64,000 nt of DNA from Pseudorhodoferax sp965279475 (GCA_965279475.1 CBDIIA010000003.1:1302001-1366000), one strand, 5' to 3'. Positions 1-9,444 are shown, numbered from the stretch's first letter. The notes: generated by a model from the sequence alone, not told the origin. Made by a program: numbers and translations.

Positions 1-1
1 C

Positions 2-2932
2 GAGTCGCAGATCATCTTCCAGATCAAGGATTCGTCGAAGGCCAGCGACGTTGCCAACGTCTGGTACGTGGTGCGCAAGAAGATCGGCGACATGCGCGCC
101 ACGCTGCCGCCGAACGTACAGGGGCCGTTCTTCAACGACGACTTCGGCGATGTGTACGGCGTGATCTACGCACTGGCGGCCGACGGGTTCAGCTATGCCG
201 AGCTGAAGACCTTCGCCGACGACGCGCGCCAGAACCTGTTGCGCGTGCCCGATGTCGCCAAGGTCGACCTGTTCGGCGTGCAGGACGAGAAGGTCTACGT
301 CGAGGTGTCGCAGAAGCGGCTGGCGCAGCTGGGCCTGGACTTCAACCAGGTGCTGACGCAGCTGGGCCAGCAGAACGCGGTCGAGAGCGCGGGCGCCTTC
401 CAGACGCCGCTGGACGTGGTGCAGGTGCGCGTGAGTGGGCAGTTCCTCGCCGTGGAACAGCTCGGCGCGATGCCGATCCGCGGGCCTTCGGGCGCGCAGT
501 TCCGGCTGGATGACATCGCCGACATCAAGCGCGGCTACATCGATCCGCCGACCGTCAAGGTACGGCACCAGGGCCGCGAGGTGATTGCGCTGGGCGTGTC
601 GATGACCAAGGGCGGCGACATCATCGCGCTCGGCAAGTCGCTGAAGGTGGCCGTCGCAAAGATCGAGCGCGGGCTGCCGGCGGGCATCACGCTGAGCCAG
701 GTGCAGGACCAGCCCAAGGCGGTGGCGACCTCGGTGGGTGAATTCGTCGACGTGCTGATCGAGGCCGTCGTGATCGTGCTGGCGGTGAGTTTCATCGCGC
801 TGGGTTTTCATGCGCGGCCCGGCGAGCGCAACATCTTCAAGCGTTATTACATCGACGTGCGTCCCGGCCTGGTGGTGGGCATCACGATTCCGCTGGTGCT
901 GGCGGTCACGTTCCTGGCCATGTGGTACTGGGGCATCGGCCTGCACAAGATCTCGCTGGGCTCGCTGATCATCGCGCTCGGCCTGCTGGTCGACGACGCG
1001 ATCATCGCGGTCGAGATGATGGTGCGCAAGATGGAGGAGGGCTACGACAAGGTGCGGGCCGCGACCTTCGCCTACGAGATCACCGCGATGCCGATGCTGA
1101 CCGGCACGCTGATCACGGCCGCGGGTTTCCTGCCGATCGGCATTGCGAAGTCGGTGACCGGCGAGTACACGTTCGCGATCTTCGCGGTGACCGTGATCGC
1201 GCTGGTGCTGAGCTGGATCGTCTCGGTGTACTTCGTGCCCTACCTCGGCACGCTGCTGCTGAAGCCGCACACCCACCACCAGCCTGCCAGCGCCGATGGA
1301 GCCGCGCAGCCGCACGAGATGTTCGACTCGGGCTTCTACAACGTCTTTCGCAGGATGGTGCACTGGTGCGTGCTGCACCGCTGGATCACGATTGCCGTCA
1401 CGGTGCTGATCTTCGCGCTGGGCCTGGTGGGCATGGGCCGGGTGCAGCAGCAGTTCTTCCCGGATTCGAGCCGCCCAGAGATCATCGTGGACATCTGGTT
1501 CCCTGAAGGCACCTCGTTCGAGGCCAATGAGGTCACGGCCAAGCGCGTGGAGCAACGCTTCATCCAGGAGACCGGGGTCACCGCCGTCAGCACCTGGGTC
1601 GGCTCGGGCGTGCCGCGCTTCTACCTGCCGCTGGACCAGGTGTTCCCGCAGACCAATGTGTCGCAGTTGATCATCCTGCCCAAGGACCTGAAGGTGCGCG
1701 AATCGCTGCGGGTGCGCCTGCCCGCCATCCTGGCAACCGAGTTCCCCGAGATCCGCGGCCGCGTCAAGCTGCTGCCGAACGGGCCTCCCGTGCCGTACCC
1801 GGTGCAGTTCCGCGTGGTCGGGCCCGACCCGGCCAGTCTGCGCCAGCGCGCCGACGAGGTGAAGGCCGCGATGCGCGAAAGCCCGAACACCCGCGGCGTG
1901 AACGACAACTGGAACGAGTCGGTGAAGATCATCCGACTTGAGATCGATCAGACCAAAGCGCGGGCACTGGGCGTCACCAGCCAGTCGGTGGCGCAGTCGT
2001 CCAGGACCAATCTGTCAGGTACGCCGATCGGACAGTTTCGAGAAAACGACAAGCTGATCGACATCGTGCTGCGGCAACCGCTCGAGGAAAGGAGTGAGTT
2101 GACCGACATGGCCAACGGCTATCTGCCGACTGCCTCTGGTCGCTCGATCCCCGTGACGCAGATTGCCAAGCCGACGTTCGCTTGGGAGCCGGGCGTGATG
2201 TGGCGCGAGAACCGCGATTACGCGATCACCGTGCAGAGCGATATCACCGAAGGCCTGCAAGGCGCGACCGTCACCAATGAATTGCTGCCCAAGCTGAAGG
2301 TGCTGGAGGCGCAATGGGCCGACAAGGGTTACGCCGGCTACGCGATCCAGGTCGCAGGTGCGGTGGAGGAGAGCAGCAAGGGGTCGGCGTCGATTGCCGC
2401 CGGCCTGCCAATCATGCTGTTCCTGACCTTCACGCTGCTGATGCTGCAACTGCAGAGCTTCAGTCGGGCGATGCTGGTCTTCCTGACCGGGCCGCTGGGC
2501 ATCGCCGGTGTGGCCGGCGCCTTGCTGCTGCTCGGGCGACCGTTCGGCTTTGTCGCGCTGCTCGGCGTGATCGCGTTGATGGGCATGATCCAGCGCAACT
2601 CGGTGATCCTGATCGACCAGATCGAGCAGGACCGTGCCCGCGGCGTGCCGACCTGGGACGCGATCGTCGAGTCGGCGGTGCGCAGGCTGCGGCCGATCGT
2701 GCTGACGGCGGCGGCGGCGGTGCTGGCGATGATTCCGTTGTCGCGCTCGGTGTTCTGGGGGCCGATGGCGGTCGCCATCATGGGCGGCCTGGTCGTGGCC
2801 ACGGCCCTGACCCTGCTCGCGCTGCCGGCGATGTACGCGGCCTGGTTCCGCGTCAAGCGCCCGCCCGCCAAGGGCCAGGCCCCGGCACCCGCGACTTCTC
2901 CGACCCCGGGCACGCCCGCCACGGCGGTCTGA
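2..2932 (+). CDS. RND efflux transporter permease (5' end outside window)
   Basis: Inner-membrane proton-driven multidrug or solvent exporter of the HAE1 RND family. The reading frame is open from base 2, so the start and first transmembrane helix lie left of the window; about 977 codons are present of a usual 1030-1070. Visible are the porter domain, the helix carrying the VDDAIIAVE segment (proton-relay Asp pair of TM4), a second porter half, and the final helix bundle with GMIQRNSVILIDQIE. The C-terminus is a Pro/Ala/Thr-rich tail. The sequence is closer to the TriC/MexK-like branch than to AcrB; this sub-assignment is only an impression. Substrate cannot be read from sequence. The partner membrane fusion protein is presumably upstream. 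Confidence 0.9.
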   Translation, partial: ESQIIFQIKDSSKASDVANVWYVVRKKIGDMRATLPPNVQGPFFNDDFGDVYGVIYALAADGFSYAELKTFADDARQNLLRVPDVAKVDLFGVQDEKVYVEVSQKRLAQLGLDFNQVLTQLGQQNAVESAGAFQTPLDVVQVRVSGQFLAVEQLGAMPIRGPSGAQFRLDDIADIKRGYIDPPTVKVRHQGREVIALGVSMTKGGDIIALGKSLKVAVAKIERGLPAGITLSQVQDQPKAVATSVGEFVDVLIEAVVIVLAVSFIALGFHARPGERNIFKRYYIDVRPGLVVGITIPLVLAVTFLAMWYWGIGLHKISLGSLIIALGLLVDDAIIAVEMMVRKMEEGYDKVRAATFAYEITAMPMLTGTLITAAGFLPIGIAKSVTGEYTFAIFAVTVIALVLSWIVSVYFVPYLGTLLLKPHTHHQPASADGAAQPHEMFDSGFYNVFRRMVHWCVLHRWITIAVTVLIFALGLVGMGRVQQQFFPDSSRPEIIVDIWFPEGTSFEANEVTAKRVEQRFIQETGVTAVSTWVGSGVPRFYLPLDQVFPQTNVSQLIILPKDLKVRESLRVRLPAILATEFPEIRGRVKLLPNGPPVPYPVQFRVVGPDPASLRQRADEVKAAMRESPNTRGVNDNWNESVKIIRLEIDQTKARALGVTSQSVAQSSRTNLSGTPIGQFRENDKLIDIVLRQPLEERSELTDMANGYLPTASGRSIPVTQIAKPTFAWEPGVMWRENRDYAITVQSDITEGLQGATVTNELLPKLKVLEAQWADKGYAGYAIQVAGAVEESSKGSASIAAGLPIMLFLTFTLLMLQLQSFSRAMLVFLTGPLGIAGVAGALLLLGRPFGFVALLGVIALMGMIQRNSVILIDQIEQDRARGVPTWDAIVESAVRRLRPIVLTAAAAVLAMIPLSRSVFWGPMAVAIMGGLVVATALTLLALPAMYAAWFRVKRPPAKGQAPAPATSPTPGTPATAV

Positions 2933-3000
2933 GCCGGCCCGGCCGCAGATCCGCCCGAAAGTGGCTTTGCGGCAGGCTAAAATAGAGGGTTGACCGACAC

Positions 3001-3087
3001 GCGCGGGTGGCGAAATTGGTAGACGCACCAGGTTTAGGTCCTGACGCCAGCAATGGTGTGGGGGTTCGAGTCCCCCCCCGCGCACCA
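3001..3087 (+). tRNA. tRNA-Leu (anticodon UAG)
   Basis: Acceptor arms GCGCGGG (3001-3007) and CCCGCGC (3077-3083) pair perfectly; discriminator A and an encoded CCA end at 3087. The anticodon loop TTTAGGT (3033-3039) gives UAG at 3035-3037, and the long variable arm is that of a class II leucine tRNA. A TAAAAT -10 element lies at 2978-2983, though no good -35 is visible. It is the first gene of the tig-clpP-clpX-lon block, with tig starting 24 bases downstream. Confidence 0.95.
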
Positions 3088-3110
3088 CCCCTTTTTTACT
3101 AGAGACCATC

Positions 3111-4424
3111 ATGGCAGTTACCGTTGAAACCCTGGAAAAACTGGAACGCAAGATCACCTTGTCGCTGCCGGTCGATGTGATTCAGAACGAAGTCAATACG
3201 CGCCTGCGGAAGATGGCGCGCACCGTGAAGATGGACGGTTTTCGTCCCGGCAAGGTGCCGATGAACGTCGTCGCGCAGCGCTACGGCTATTCGGTGCACT
3301 ACGAGGTGATGAACGACAAGGTCGGCGAGGCGTTCGCCACCGCGGCCAACGAGGCCAACCTGCGGGTGGCCGGCCAGCCCCGCATCAGCGAGAAGGAAAC
3401 CTCGCCCGAAGGCCAGATGGCGTTCGACGCGGTGTTCGAAGTGTTCCCCGACGTGAAGATCGGTGATCTGGCCGCCTCGGAAATCGACCGCCTGAGCGCC
3501 GAAGTGACCGACAGCGCGATCGACAAGACGCTCGAGATCCTGCGCAAGCAGCGCCGTACCTTCGCTCAGCGCGCACATGACGCCGCCGCACAGAACGACG
3601 ACCGCGTGACGGTCGACTTCGAAGGCAAGATCGACGGCGAACCCTTCCAGGGCGGCAAGGCCGAAGACTTCCAGTTCGTCATCGGCGAAGGCCAGATGCT
3701 GAAGGAGTTCGAGGACGCGGTGCGCGGCATGAAGATCGGCGAGAGCCGCACCTTCCCGCTGGCGTTCCCCGCCGACTACCATGGCAAGGACGTGGCCGGC
3801 AAGCAGGCCGACTTCATGGTCACGGTCAAGAAGATCGAAGCCAGCCACTTGCCGGAACTGAACGATGCGCTGGCCAAGTCGCTCGGTATCGGTGAGGGAA
3901 CGGTCGAGGGCCTGCGCAACGACGTGCGCAAGAACCTGGAGCGCGAAGTCAAGTTCCGTCTGCTGTCGCGGAACAAGCAGGCCGTGATGGACGCGCTGGT
4001 GGCCAAGGCCGAACTCGATCTGCCCAACTCGATCGTGCAGTCCGAACTCGACCGCATGATCGAGAGCGCCCGTGCCGACTTGAAGCAGCGCGGCGTGAAG
4101 GATGCCGACAAGGCGCCGATCCCCGAAGAATTGTTCCGCCCGCAAGCCGAGCGCCGCGTGCGCCTGGGGCTGGTGGTGGCCGAACTGGTGCGCGGCAATG
4201 ACCTGCAGGCCAAGCCCGAGCAGATCAAAGCCCACATCGACGACCTGGCCGCCAGCTACGAGAAGCCGGCCGACGTGGTGCGCTGGTACTACAGCGACCG
4301 GCAACGCCTGGCCGAAGTCGAGGCCGCCGTGGTCGAGAACAACGTGACCGAGTTCGTGCTGTCGAAGGCCAAGGTCAGCGACAAGGCGATCGGTTTCGAC
4401 GAGTTGATGGCGCAGCAGGGCTGA
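3111..4424 (+). CDS. tig: Trigger factor (ribosome-bound chaperone, prolyl isomerase)
   Basis: Ribosome-associated chaperone that meets nascent chains at the tunnel exit and has peptidyl-prolyl isomerase activity. 437 aa, the usual length. The N-terminal ribosome-binding domain holds a signature close to GFRxGKxP (residues about 43-50, GFRPGKVPMNVV), followed by an FKBP-type PPIase domain (about 160-245, GKIDGEPFQGGKAEDF) and a C-terminal helical chaperone domain. It precedes clpP, clpX and lon, an order widely conserved in proteobacteria. Confidence 0.97.
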   Translation: MAVTVETLEKLERKITLSLPVDVIQNEVNTRLRKMARTVKMDGFRPGKVPMNVVAQRYGYSVHYEVMNDKVGEAFATAANEANLRVAGQPRISEKETSPEGQMAFDAVFEVFPDVKIGDLAASEIDRLSAEVTDSAIDKTLEILRKQRRTFAQRAHDAAAQNDDRVTVDFEGKIDGEPFQGGKAEDFQFVIGEGQMLKEFEDAVRGMKIGESRTFPLAFPADYHGKDVAGKQADFMVTVKKIEASHLPELNDALAKSLGIGEGTVEGLRNDVRKNLEREVKFRLLSRNKQAVMDALVAKAELDLPNSIVQSELDRMIESARADLKQRGVKDADKAPIPEELFRPQAERRVRLGLVVAELVRGNDLQAKPEQIKAHIDDLAASYEKPADVVRWYYSDRQRLAEVEAAVVENNVTEFVLSKAKVSDKAIGFDELMAQQG

Positions 4425-4510
4425 GTCCACACCGCGGAAGGGGCTTGTGCTTTTGGGCACGATCCCCATGTGCGGAAGGGTCCACCCCGCTCAATTTCTC
4501 TGGAGAAAAC

Positions 4511-5131
4511 ATGTTCATCCACAACAGCTCGCACGAAACCCAAGGCCTGGGCATGGTCCCGATGGTGATCGAGCAGTCCGGTCGCGGCGAGCGCTCGTAC
4601 GACATCTACTCGCGCCTGCTCAAGGAACGCGTGATCTTCCTGGTCGGCGAAGTCAATGACCAGACCGCGAACCTGGTGGTCGCGCAGTTGCTGTTTCTCG
4701 AGAGCGAGAATCCCGACAAGGACATCTCGTTCTACATCAACTCGCCGGGCGGCAGCGTCACGGCCGGCATGGCGATCTACGACACGATGCAGTTCATCAA
4801 GCCCGACGTGTCCACGCTGTGCGTCGGTTTCGCGGCCAGCATGGGCGCGTTCCTGATGGCGGCGGGCGCCAAGGGCAAGCGTTTTTCACTGCCGAACTCG
4901 AAGATCATGATCCACCAGGTGCTGGGCGGTGCCCGCGGCCAGGCGACCGACATCGAGATCCACGCCCGCGACATCCTGAAGACCAAGGACCAGATGAACC
5001 GCATCATGGCCGAGCGTACCGGGCAGCCGCTGGAAAAGATCGCGCGCGACACCGAGCGCGACTATTTCATGTCCGCCGACGAAGCCAAGGACTACGGCCT
5101 GATCGACCAGGTGATCTCCAAGCGCCCCTGA
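4511..5131 (+). CDS. clpP: ATP-dependent Clp protease proteolytic subunit
   Basis: Serine peptidase subunit that forms the double-heptamer barrel and works with ClpX or ClpA in the cytoplasm. 206 aa. The catalytic Ser is in GFAASMGAF (Ser110) and the His in IMIHQVLGG (about His135). The start is the ATG at 4511 because TGGAG sits 8 bases upstream and the protein then begins MFIHNSSHETQGLGM, matching the short ClpP propeptide; an earlier in-frame start at 4445 would add an unrelated extension. Same strand as tig, 86 bases downstream. Confidence 0.97.
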   Translation: MFIHNSSHETQGLGMVPMVIEQSGRGERSYDIYSRLLKERVIFLVGEVNDQTANLVVAQLLFLESENPDKDISFYINSPGGSVTAGMAIYDTMQFIKPDVSTLCVGFAASMGAFLMAAGAKGKRFSLPNSKIMIHQVLGGARGQATDIEIHARDILKTKDQMNRIMAERTGQPLEKIARDTERDYFMSADEAKDYGLIDQVISKRP

Positions 5132-5159
5132 GAGCCGGATCGGTTCCGTCCGTCGAGCG

Positions 5160-5194
5160 AACGGCGCCTTCCCGTTGCGGAAGGCGCCGTTTTC
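5160..5194 (+). terminator. Intrinsic terminator or attenuator between clpP and clpX
   Basis: A perfect 13-bp stem (5160-5172 with 5179-5191) closes a 6-base loop and is followed by a short T run. The T run is brief (TTTTC), so partial read-through into clpX, 45 bases further on, is likely. This would let clpP and clpX be expressed at different levels. Confidence 0.7.
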
Positions 5195-5238
5195 CATTTG
5201 GTTATCATTGAGCAACGACCCGAAAAGGCAGTGTTTCC

Positions 5239-6507
5239 ATGGCCGAGAAAAAAGGCTCCTCCTCCACCGAGAAGACCCTGTATTGCTCCTTCTGCGGCAA
5301 GAGCCAGCATGAAGTGAAAAAACTCATCGCCGGACCATCCGTGTTCATCTGCGACGAGTGCATCGACCTGTGCAACGAGATCATCCGCGATGAAGTGCCG
5401 GCCGGCGGCGAGCCGCGCGACGCCAAGAGCGAGTTGCCCACGCCGATGGAGATCAAGAACAACCTTGACAACTACGTGGTCGGGCAGGAGTTCGCCAAGC
5501 GCACGCTGGCCGTGGCGGTCTACAACCACTACAAGCGGCTGCGCTACAAGGAAAAGGCGAAGAAGGACGAAGTGGAGCTGGCCAAGAGCAACATCCTGCT
5601 GATCGGGCCCACGGGCTCGGGCAAGACGCTGCTGGCGCAGACGCTGGCCCGCATGCTGGACGTGCCCTTCGTGATGGCCGATGCCACCACGCTGACCGAG
5701 GCCGGTTATGTCGGCGAAGACGTCGAGAACATCGTTGCCAAGCTGCTGCAGAGCTGCAACTATGAAGTCGAGCGCGCCCAGCGCGGCATCGTCTACATCG
5801 ACGAGATCGACAAGATCTCGCGCAAGTCCGACAACCCGTCGATCACCCGCGACGTGTCGGGCGAGGGTGTGCAGCAGGCGCTGCTCAAGCTGATCGAAGG
5901 CACGATGGCCAGCGTGCCGCCGCAAGGCGGCCGCAAGCACCCGAACCAGGACTTCCTGCAGATCGATACGACCAACATCCTGTTCATCTGCGGGGGCGCA
6001 TTCGCCGGCCTCGAGAAGGTCATCGGCAGCCGGACGGAATCGTCTGGCATCGGCTTCGGCGCCGCGGTGATGAGCAAGAAGGAACGTGCATTGACCGAGG
6101 TGTTCCGCGATGTGGAGCCGGAAGACCTGATCAAGTTCGGCCTGATTCCCGAACTGGTGGGCCGCATGCCGGTGGTGGCGACGCTGGCCGAGCTGTCGGA
6201 AGACGCGCTGGTGCAGATCCTGACCGAGCCCAAGAACGCGCTGATCAAGCAGTATGCGAAGCTGCTCGCGATGGAGGGCGTCGATCTTGAAGTCCGGCCG
6301 TCCGCACTGAAGGCGATCGCCCGCAAGGCCTTGCTGCGCAAGACCGGCGCACGCGGGCTGCGGTCGATCCTCGAGCAGTCGCTGATCGACACGATGTTCG
6401 AGCTGCCGACCACGGCCAACGTCGACAAGGTGGTGGTCGACGAGTCGACGATCGAGGAGAGCAAGCCGCCGCTGCTCGTCTACCGCGAAGCCGCCAAGAA
6501 AGCCTGA
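5239..6507 (+). CDS. clpX: ClpX unfoldase (ATPase subunit of ClpXP)
   Basis: AAA+ hexameric unfoldase that recognises tagged or specific substrates and feeds them to ClpP. 422 aa. An N-terminal C4 zinc-binding domain (YCSFCGK ... FICDECIDLC, residues 15-39), Walker A GPTGSGKT at about 124-131, pore-loop GYVGEDVEN, Walker B with IVYIDEIDKI, and the IGF-type loop region (IGFGAAV) that docks ClpP are all present. The ATG at 5239 is preceded by a purine stretch. Confidence 0.98.
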   Translation: MAEKKGSSSTEKTLYCSFCGKSQHEVKKLIAGPSVFICDECIDLCNEIIRDEVPAGGEPRDAKSELPTPMEIKNNLDNYVVGQEFAKRTLAVAVYNHYKRLRYKEKAKKDEVELAKSNILLIGPTGSGKTLLAQTLARMLDVPFVMADATTLTEAGYVGEDVENIVAKLLQSCNYEVERAQRGIVYIDEIDKISRKSDNPSITRDVSGEGVQQALLKLIEGTMASVPPQGGRKHPNQDFLQIDTTNILFICGGAFAGLEKVIGSRTESSGIGFGAAVMSKKERALTEVFRDVEPEDLIKFGLIPELVGRMPVVATLAELSEDALVQILTEPKNALIKQYAKLLAMEGVDLEVRPSALKAIARKALLRKTGARGLRSILEQSLIDTMFELPTTANVDKVVVDESTIEESKPPLLVYREAAKKA

Positions 6508-6599
6508 AGTGGCAGCCTACGGTCCCGCCGCCCGCTGCCTGACTCCGGCCAGGCGGGCAGCCCGCGGCCCATGGGCTCGATGATCTGCAAGACCCGGCT

Positions 6600-6625
6600 C
6601 GGGCCAGCATGGCCCGGTATTTTTA
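6600..6625 (+). terminator. Probable terminator after clpX
   Basis: CGGGCC (6600-6605) pairs with GGCCCG (6611-6616) around a 5-base loop, followed by a T-rich stretch (GTATTTTTAA). It lies 93 bases after the clpX stop and upstream of the lon promoter. Confidence 0.55.
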
Positions 6626-6655
6626 ACCCTGCCGCAAGATGGCAGTGTCCACGAG

Positions 6656-6684
6656 GTTGAAAATGCACCTCATGCGACCATCTT
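6656..6684 (+). promoter_or_regulatory. Putative sigma-32 (heat-shock) promoter of lon
   Basis: GTTGAAA at 6656-6662 and CCATCTT at 6678-6684, separated by 15 bases, resemble the sigma-32 pattern CTTGAAA-N11-16-CCCCAT. The lon start is 25 bases downstream of the -10 element. lon is a classical heat-shock gene; the match itself was judged by eye. Confidence 0.5.
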
Positions 6685-6708
6685 CCACAGGTCACTCAAA
6701 GGATTCCC

Positions 6709-9150
6709 ATGTCCGGTCAACCCGCGCTCCCTGCCACTCCTCTTGACCTGCCACTGCTGCCACTGCGCGACGTGGTGGTGTTTCCGCATATGGTCATCCC
6801 GCTGTTCGTCGGGCGGCCCAAAAGCATCAAGGCGCTCGAAGCCGCGATGGAGGCCGAGCGCCGCATCATGCTCGTCGCACAGAAGGCCGCCGCGAAAGAC
6901 GAGCCGCTCGTGTCCGACATGTTCGACGTCGGTTGCGTGTCGACCATCCTGCAGATGTTGAAGCTGCCCGATGGCACGGTCAAAGTGCTGGTCGAAGGCC
7001 AACAACGTGCCCGCGTCCACCGCATCGAAGACGGCGAATCGCATTTCGTCGCCAACGTCACGCCGATCGAGGTGGCTGAGTCGGCACAGAAGAACACCGA
7101 GATCGAGGCGCTGCGCCGCGCGGTGATGCAGCAGTTCGACCAGTACGTCAAGCTCAACAAGAAGATCCCGCCCGAGATCCTGACCTCGATCTCGAGCATC
7201 GACGATGCTGGCCGGCTGGCCGACACGATCGCCGCGCACCTGCCGCTCAAGCTCGACAGCAAGCAGGTCGTGCTCGACCTGGCCGATGTACGCGAGCGCC
7301 TGGAGAACCTGTTCGGCCAGCTCGAACGCGAGGTCGACATCCTCAATGTCGACAAGAAGATCCGTGGCCGCGTGAAGCGGCAGATGGAGAAGAACCAGCG
7401 CGACTTCTACCTGAACGAGCAGGTCAAGGCGATCCAGAAAGAGCTGGGCGAGGGCGAAGAAGGCGCCGACATCGAAGAGATCGAGAAGAAGATCAAGCTC
7501 GCCAAGATGCCGAAGGAAGCGTTGAAGAAGGCCGAGGCCGAGCTGAAGAAGTTGAAGCTGATGTCGCCGATGTCGGCCGAGGCCACGGTGGTGCGCAACT
7601 ACATCGACGTGCTGACCAACCTGCCGTGGAGCAAGCGCACGAAGATCAAGCACGACCTGGCCAATGCCGAAGCCGTGCTGAACGAAGACCATTTCGGCCT
7701 CGAGAAAGTCAAGGACCGCATCCTGGAATATCTCGCGGTGCAGCAGCGCGTGGACAAGGTGAAGGCGCCGATCCTGTGCCTGGTCGGCCCTCCGGGCGTC
7801 GGCAAGACCTCGCTCGGGCAGTCGGTGGCCAAGGCCACCGGGCGCAAGTACGTGCGCATGGCGCTGGGGGGCATGCGCGACGAAGCCGAGATCCGCGGCC
7901 ATCGCCGTACCTACATCGGCGCGCTCCCGGGCAAGGTGCTGCAGAGCCTGTCGAAGGTCGGCACGCGCAACCCGTTGTTCCTGCTCGACGAGATCGACAA
8001 GCTGGGCACGGACTTCCGCGGTGATCCTTCGAGTGCCCTGCTCGAGGTGCTGGACCCGGAGCAGAACCACACCTTCGGCGACCACTACGTCGAGGTCGAT
8101 TTCGACCTGAGCGACGTGATGTTCATCGCGACGTCGAACTCGATGAACATCCCTCCGGCGCTGCTGGACCGGATGGAAGTGATCCGCCTGTCGGGTTACA
8201 CCGAGGACGAGAAGGTCAACATCGCGTTGAAGTACCTGCTGCCCAAGCAGCTGAAGAACAACGGCGTGAAGGAAGAAGAACTGCTAGTCACCGAAGACGC
8301 GGTGCGCGACGTGGTGCGCTACTACACCCGCGAGGCCGGCGTGCGTTCGCTGGAACGCGAGTTGTCCAAGATCTGCCGCAAGGTCGTCAAGGCCCTGCAG
8401 CTGAAGCGCATGACGCCGCAGGTGACGGTGAACGCCGACAACCTGAACGAGTTCCTGGGTGTGCGCAAGTTCAACTACGGCCGCGCCGAGCAGAAGAACC
8501 AGGTCGGCCAGGTGGTCGGGCTGGCATGGACCGAGGTCGGCGGCGATCTGCTGACGATCGAAGCCGTGATGATGTCGGGCAAGGGCGTGATCACGCGTAC
8601 CGGTTCGCTGGGCGACGTGATGAAGGAATCGGTGGAGGCCGCACGCACGGTGGTGCGCAGCCGCTCGCGCCGCCTGGGCATCAAGGACGAGTTCTTCGAG
8701 AAGCGCGACATCCACGTGCACGTGCCGGATGGCGCGACGCCCAAGGACGGCCCGAGTGCGGGCGCGGCCATGACGACGGCCTTCGTCTCGGCGATGACCG
8801 GCATTCCGGTGCGCAGCGACGTGGCGATGACGGGCGAGATCACCTTGCGCGGCGAAGTCACGGCGATCGGCGGGCTGAAGGAAAAACTGCTGGCGGCACT
8901 GCGCGGCGGCATCAAGACCGTGATGATCCCCGAGGAGAACGCCAAGGACCTGCAGGACATTCCCGAGAACGTGAAGAACGGGCTCGAGATCGTGCCGGTC
9001 AAGTGGATCGACCAGGTGCTCGAGATCGCGCTGGAGCGCATGCCCACGCCCTTGCCCGAAGAGGAAGTGGTGGCAGCCGCCGGAGCGTTGGACGTGACCG
9101 TCGAAGCGGTTGCGCCGGTGGGGCCGGCCGTGACTTCGACCAAGCATTGA
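6709..9150 (+). CDS. lon: Lon protease (ATP-dependent, La-type)
   Basis: Homo-oligomeric AAA+ serine protease that degrades misfolded and short-lived regulatory proteins in the cytoplasm. 813 aa. Domains in order: N-terminal LON substrate domain (about 15-210), coiled-coil linker (EKKIKLAKMPKEALKKAE), AAA+ module with Walker A GPPGVGKTS (about 361-369), and the C-terminal protease domain with the catalytic Ser in PKDGPSAGAAM (about Ser683) and Lys in LKEKLLAALRGG (about Lys726). The last 35 residues are a divergent Ala/Val-rich tail. Confidence 0.98.
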   Translation: MSGQPALPATPLDLPLLPLRDVVVFPHMVIPLFVGRPKSIKALEAAMEAERRIMLVAQKAAAKDEPLVSDMFDVGCVSTILQMLKLPDGTVKVLVEGQQRARVHRIEDGESHFVANVTPIEVAESAQKNTEIEALRRAVMQQFDQYVKLNKKIPPEILTSISSIDDAGRLADTIAAHLPLKLDSKQVVLDLADVRERLENLFGQLEREVDILNVDKKIRGRVKRQMEKNQRDFYLNEQVKAIQKELGEGEEGADIEEIEKKIKLAKMPKEALKKAEAELKKLKLMSPMSAEATVVRNYIDVLTNLPWSKRTKIKHDLANAEAVLNEDHFGLEKVKDRILEYLAVQQRVDKVKAPILCLVGPPGVGKTSLGQSVAKATGRKYVRMALGGMRDEAEIRGHRRTYIGALPGKVLQSLSKVGTRNPLFLLDEIDKLGTDFRGDPSSALLEVLDPEQNHTFGDHYVEVDFDLSDVMFIATSNSMNIPPALLDRMEVIRLSGYTEDEKVNIALKYLLPKQLKNNGVKEEELLVTEDAVRDVVRYYTREAGVRSLERELSKICRKVVKALQLKRMTPQVTVNADNLNEFLGVRKFNYGRAEQKNQVGQVVGLAWTEVGGDLLTIEAVMMSGKGVITRTGSLGDVMKESVEAARTVVRSRSRRLGIKDEFFEKRDIHVHVPDGATPKDGPSAGAAMTTAFVSAMTGIPVRSDVAMTGEITLRGEVTAIGGLKEKLLAALRGGIKTVMIPEENAKDLQDIPENVKNGLEIVPVKWIDQVLEIALERMPTPLPEEEVVAAAGALDVTVEAVAPVGPAVTSTKH

Positions 9151-9183
9151 TCCACGCGTCGATCTTCAAAAAAGAACAGCGAC

Positions 9184-9213
9184 TTGCGAAAGACCCAAAA
9201 AGTACGCTATACT
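9184..9213 (+). promoter_or_regulatory. Promoter of tRNA-Gly/tRNA-Cys
   Basis: TTGCGA (9184-9189) and TATACT (9208-9213) are separated by 18 bases, and the tRNA 5' end is 15 bases downstream, as expected for a sigma-70 stable-RNA promoter. Confidence 0.65.
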
Positions 9214-9227
9214 TCGAGGCTTGAAAC

Positions 9228-9303
9228 GCGGGAGTAGCTCAGTTGGTAGAGCGCAACCTTGCCAAGGTTGAGGTCGAGAGTTCGAGACTCTTCTCCCGCT
9301 CCA
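9228..9303 (+). tRNA. tRNA-Gly (anticodon GCC)
   Basis: Acceptor GCGGGAG (9228-9234) pairs with CTCCCGC (9293-9299); CCA is encoded at 9301-9303. The anticodon stem CAACC/GGTTG encloses TTGCCAA, giving GCC at 9261-9263. The T-arm TTCGAGA loop and D-arm AGTTGGTAGA are standard. Confidence 0.96.
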
Positions 9304-9311
9304 AATTCAGC

Positions 9312-9341
9312 AAAAAGGGAAGCCAAAAGCTTCCCTTTTTT
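9312..9341 (+). terminator. Terminator-like hairpin between two tRNA genes
   Basis: AAAAAGGGAAGC (9312-9323) pairs with GCTTCCCTTTTT (9329-9340) around a 5-base loop, with T6 on the 3' side: a textbook bidirectional intrinsic terminator. It lies 8 bases after tRNA-Gly and 23 bases before tRNA-Cys, with no obvious promoter in between. Confidence 0.75.
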
Positions 9342-9363
9342 GTCGAAGGAGCAGATTGCTTCT

Positions 9364-9437
9364 GGCGCGATAGCAAAGCGGTTATGCACCGGATTGCAAA
9401 TCCGATCAGCCCAGTTCGACTCTGGGTCGCGCCTCCA
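9364..9437 (+). tRNA. tRNA-Cys (anticodon GCA)
   Basis: Acceptor GGCGCGA (9364-9370) pairs with TCGCGCC (9427-9433), discriminator T, encoded CCA 9435-9437. The anticodon loop TTGCAAA gives GCA at 9396-9398. The outermost anticodon-stem pair (C9389/A9405) is a mismatch, which is tolerated at position 27-43. It may depend on read-through from the tRNA-Gly promoter. Confidence 0.93.
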
Positions 9438-9444
9438 GACTCCC

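Noticed and set aside
2015..4469. Long minus-strand open frames over the 3' end of the RND gene, tRNA-Leu and tig
   Set aside because: They run through a tRNA gene and encode no recognisable protein; plus-strand genes are certain.
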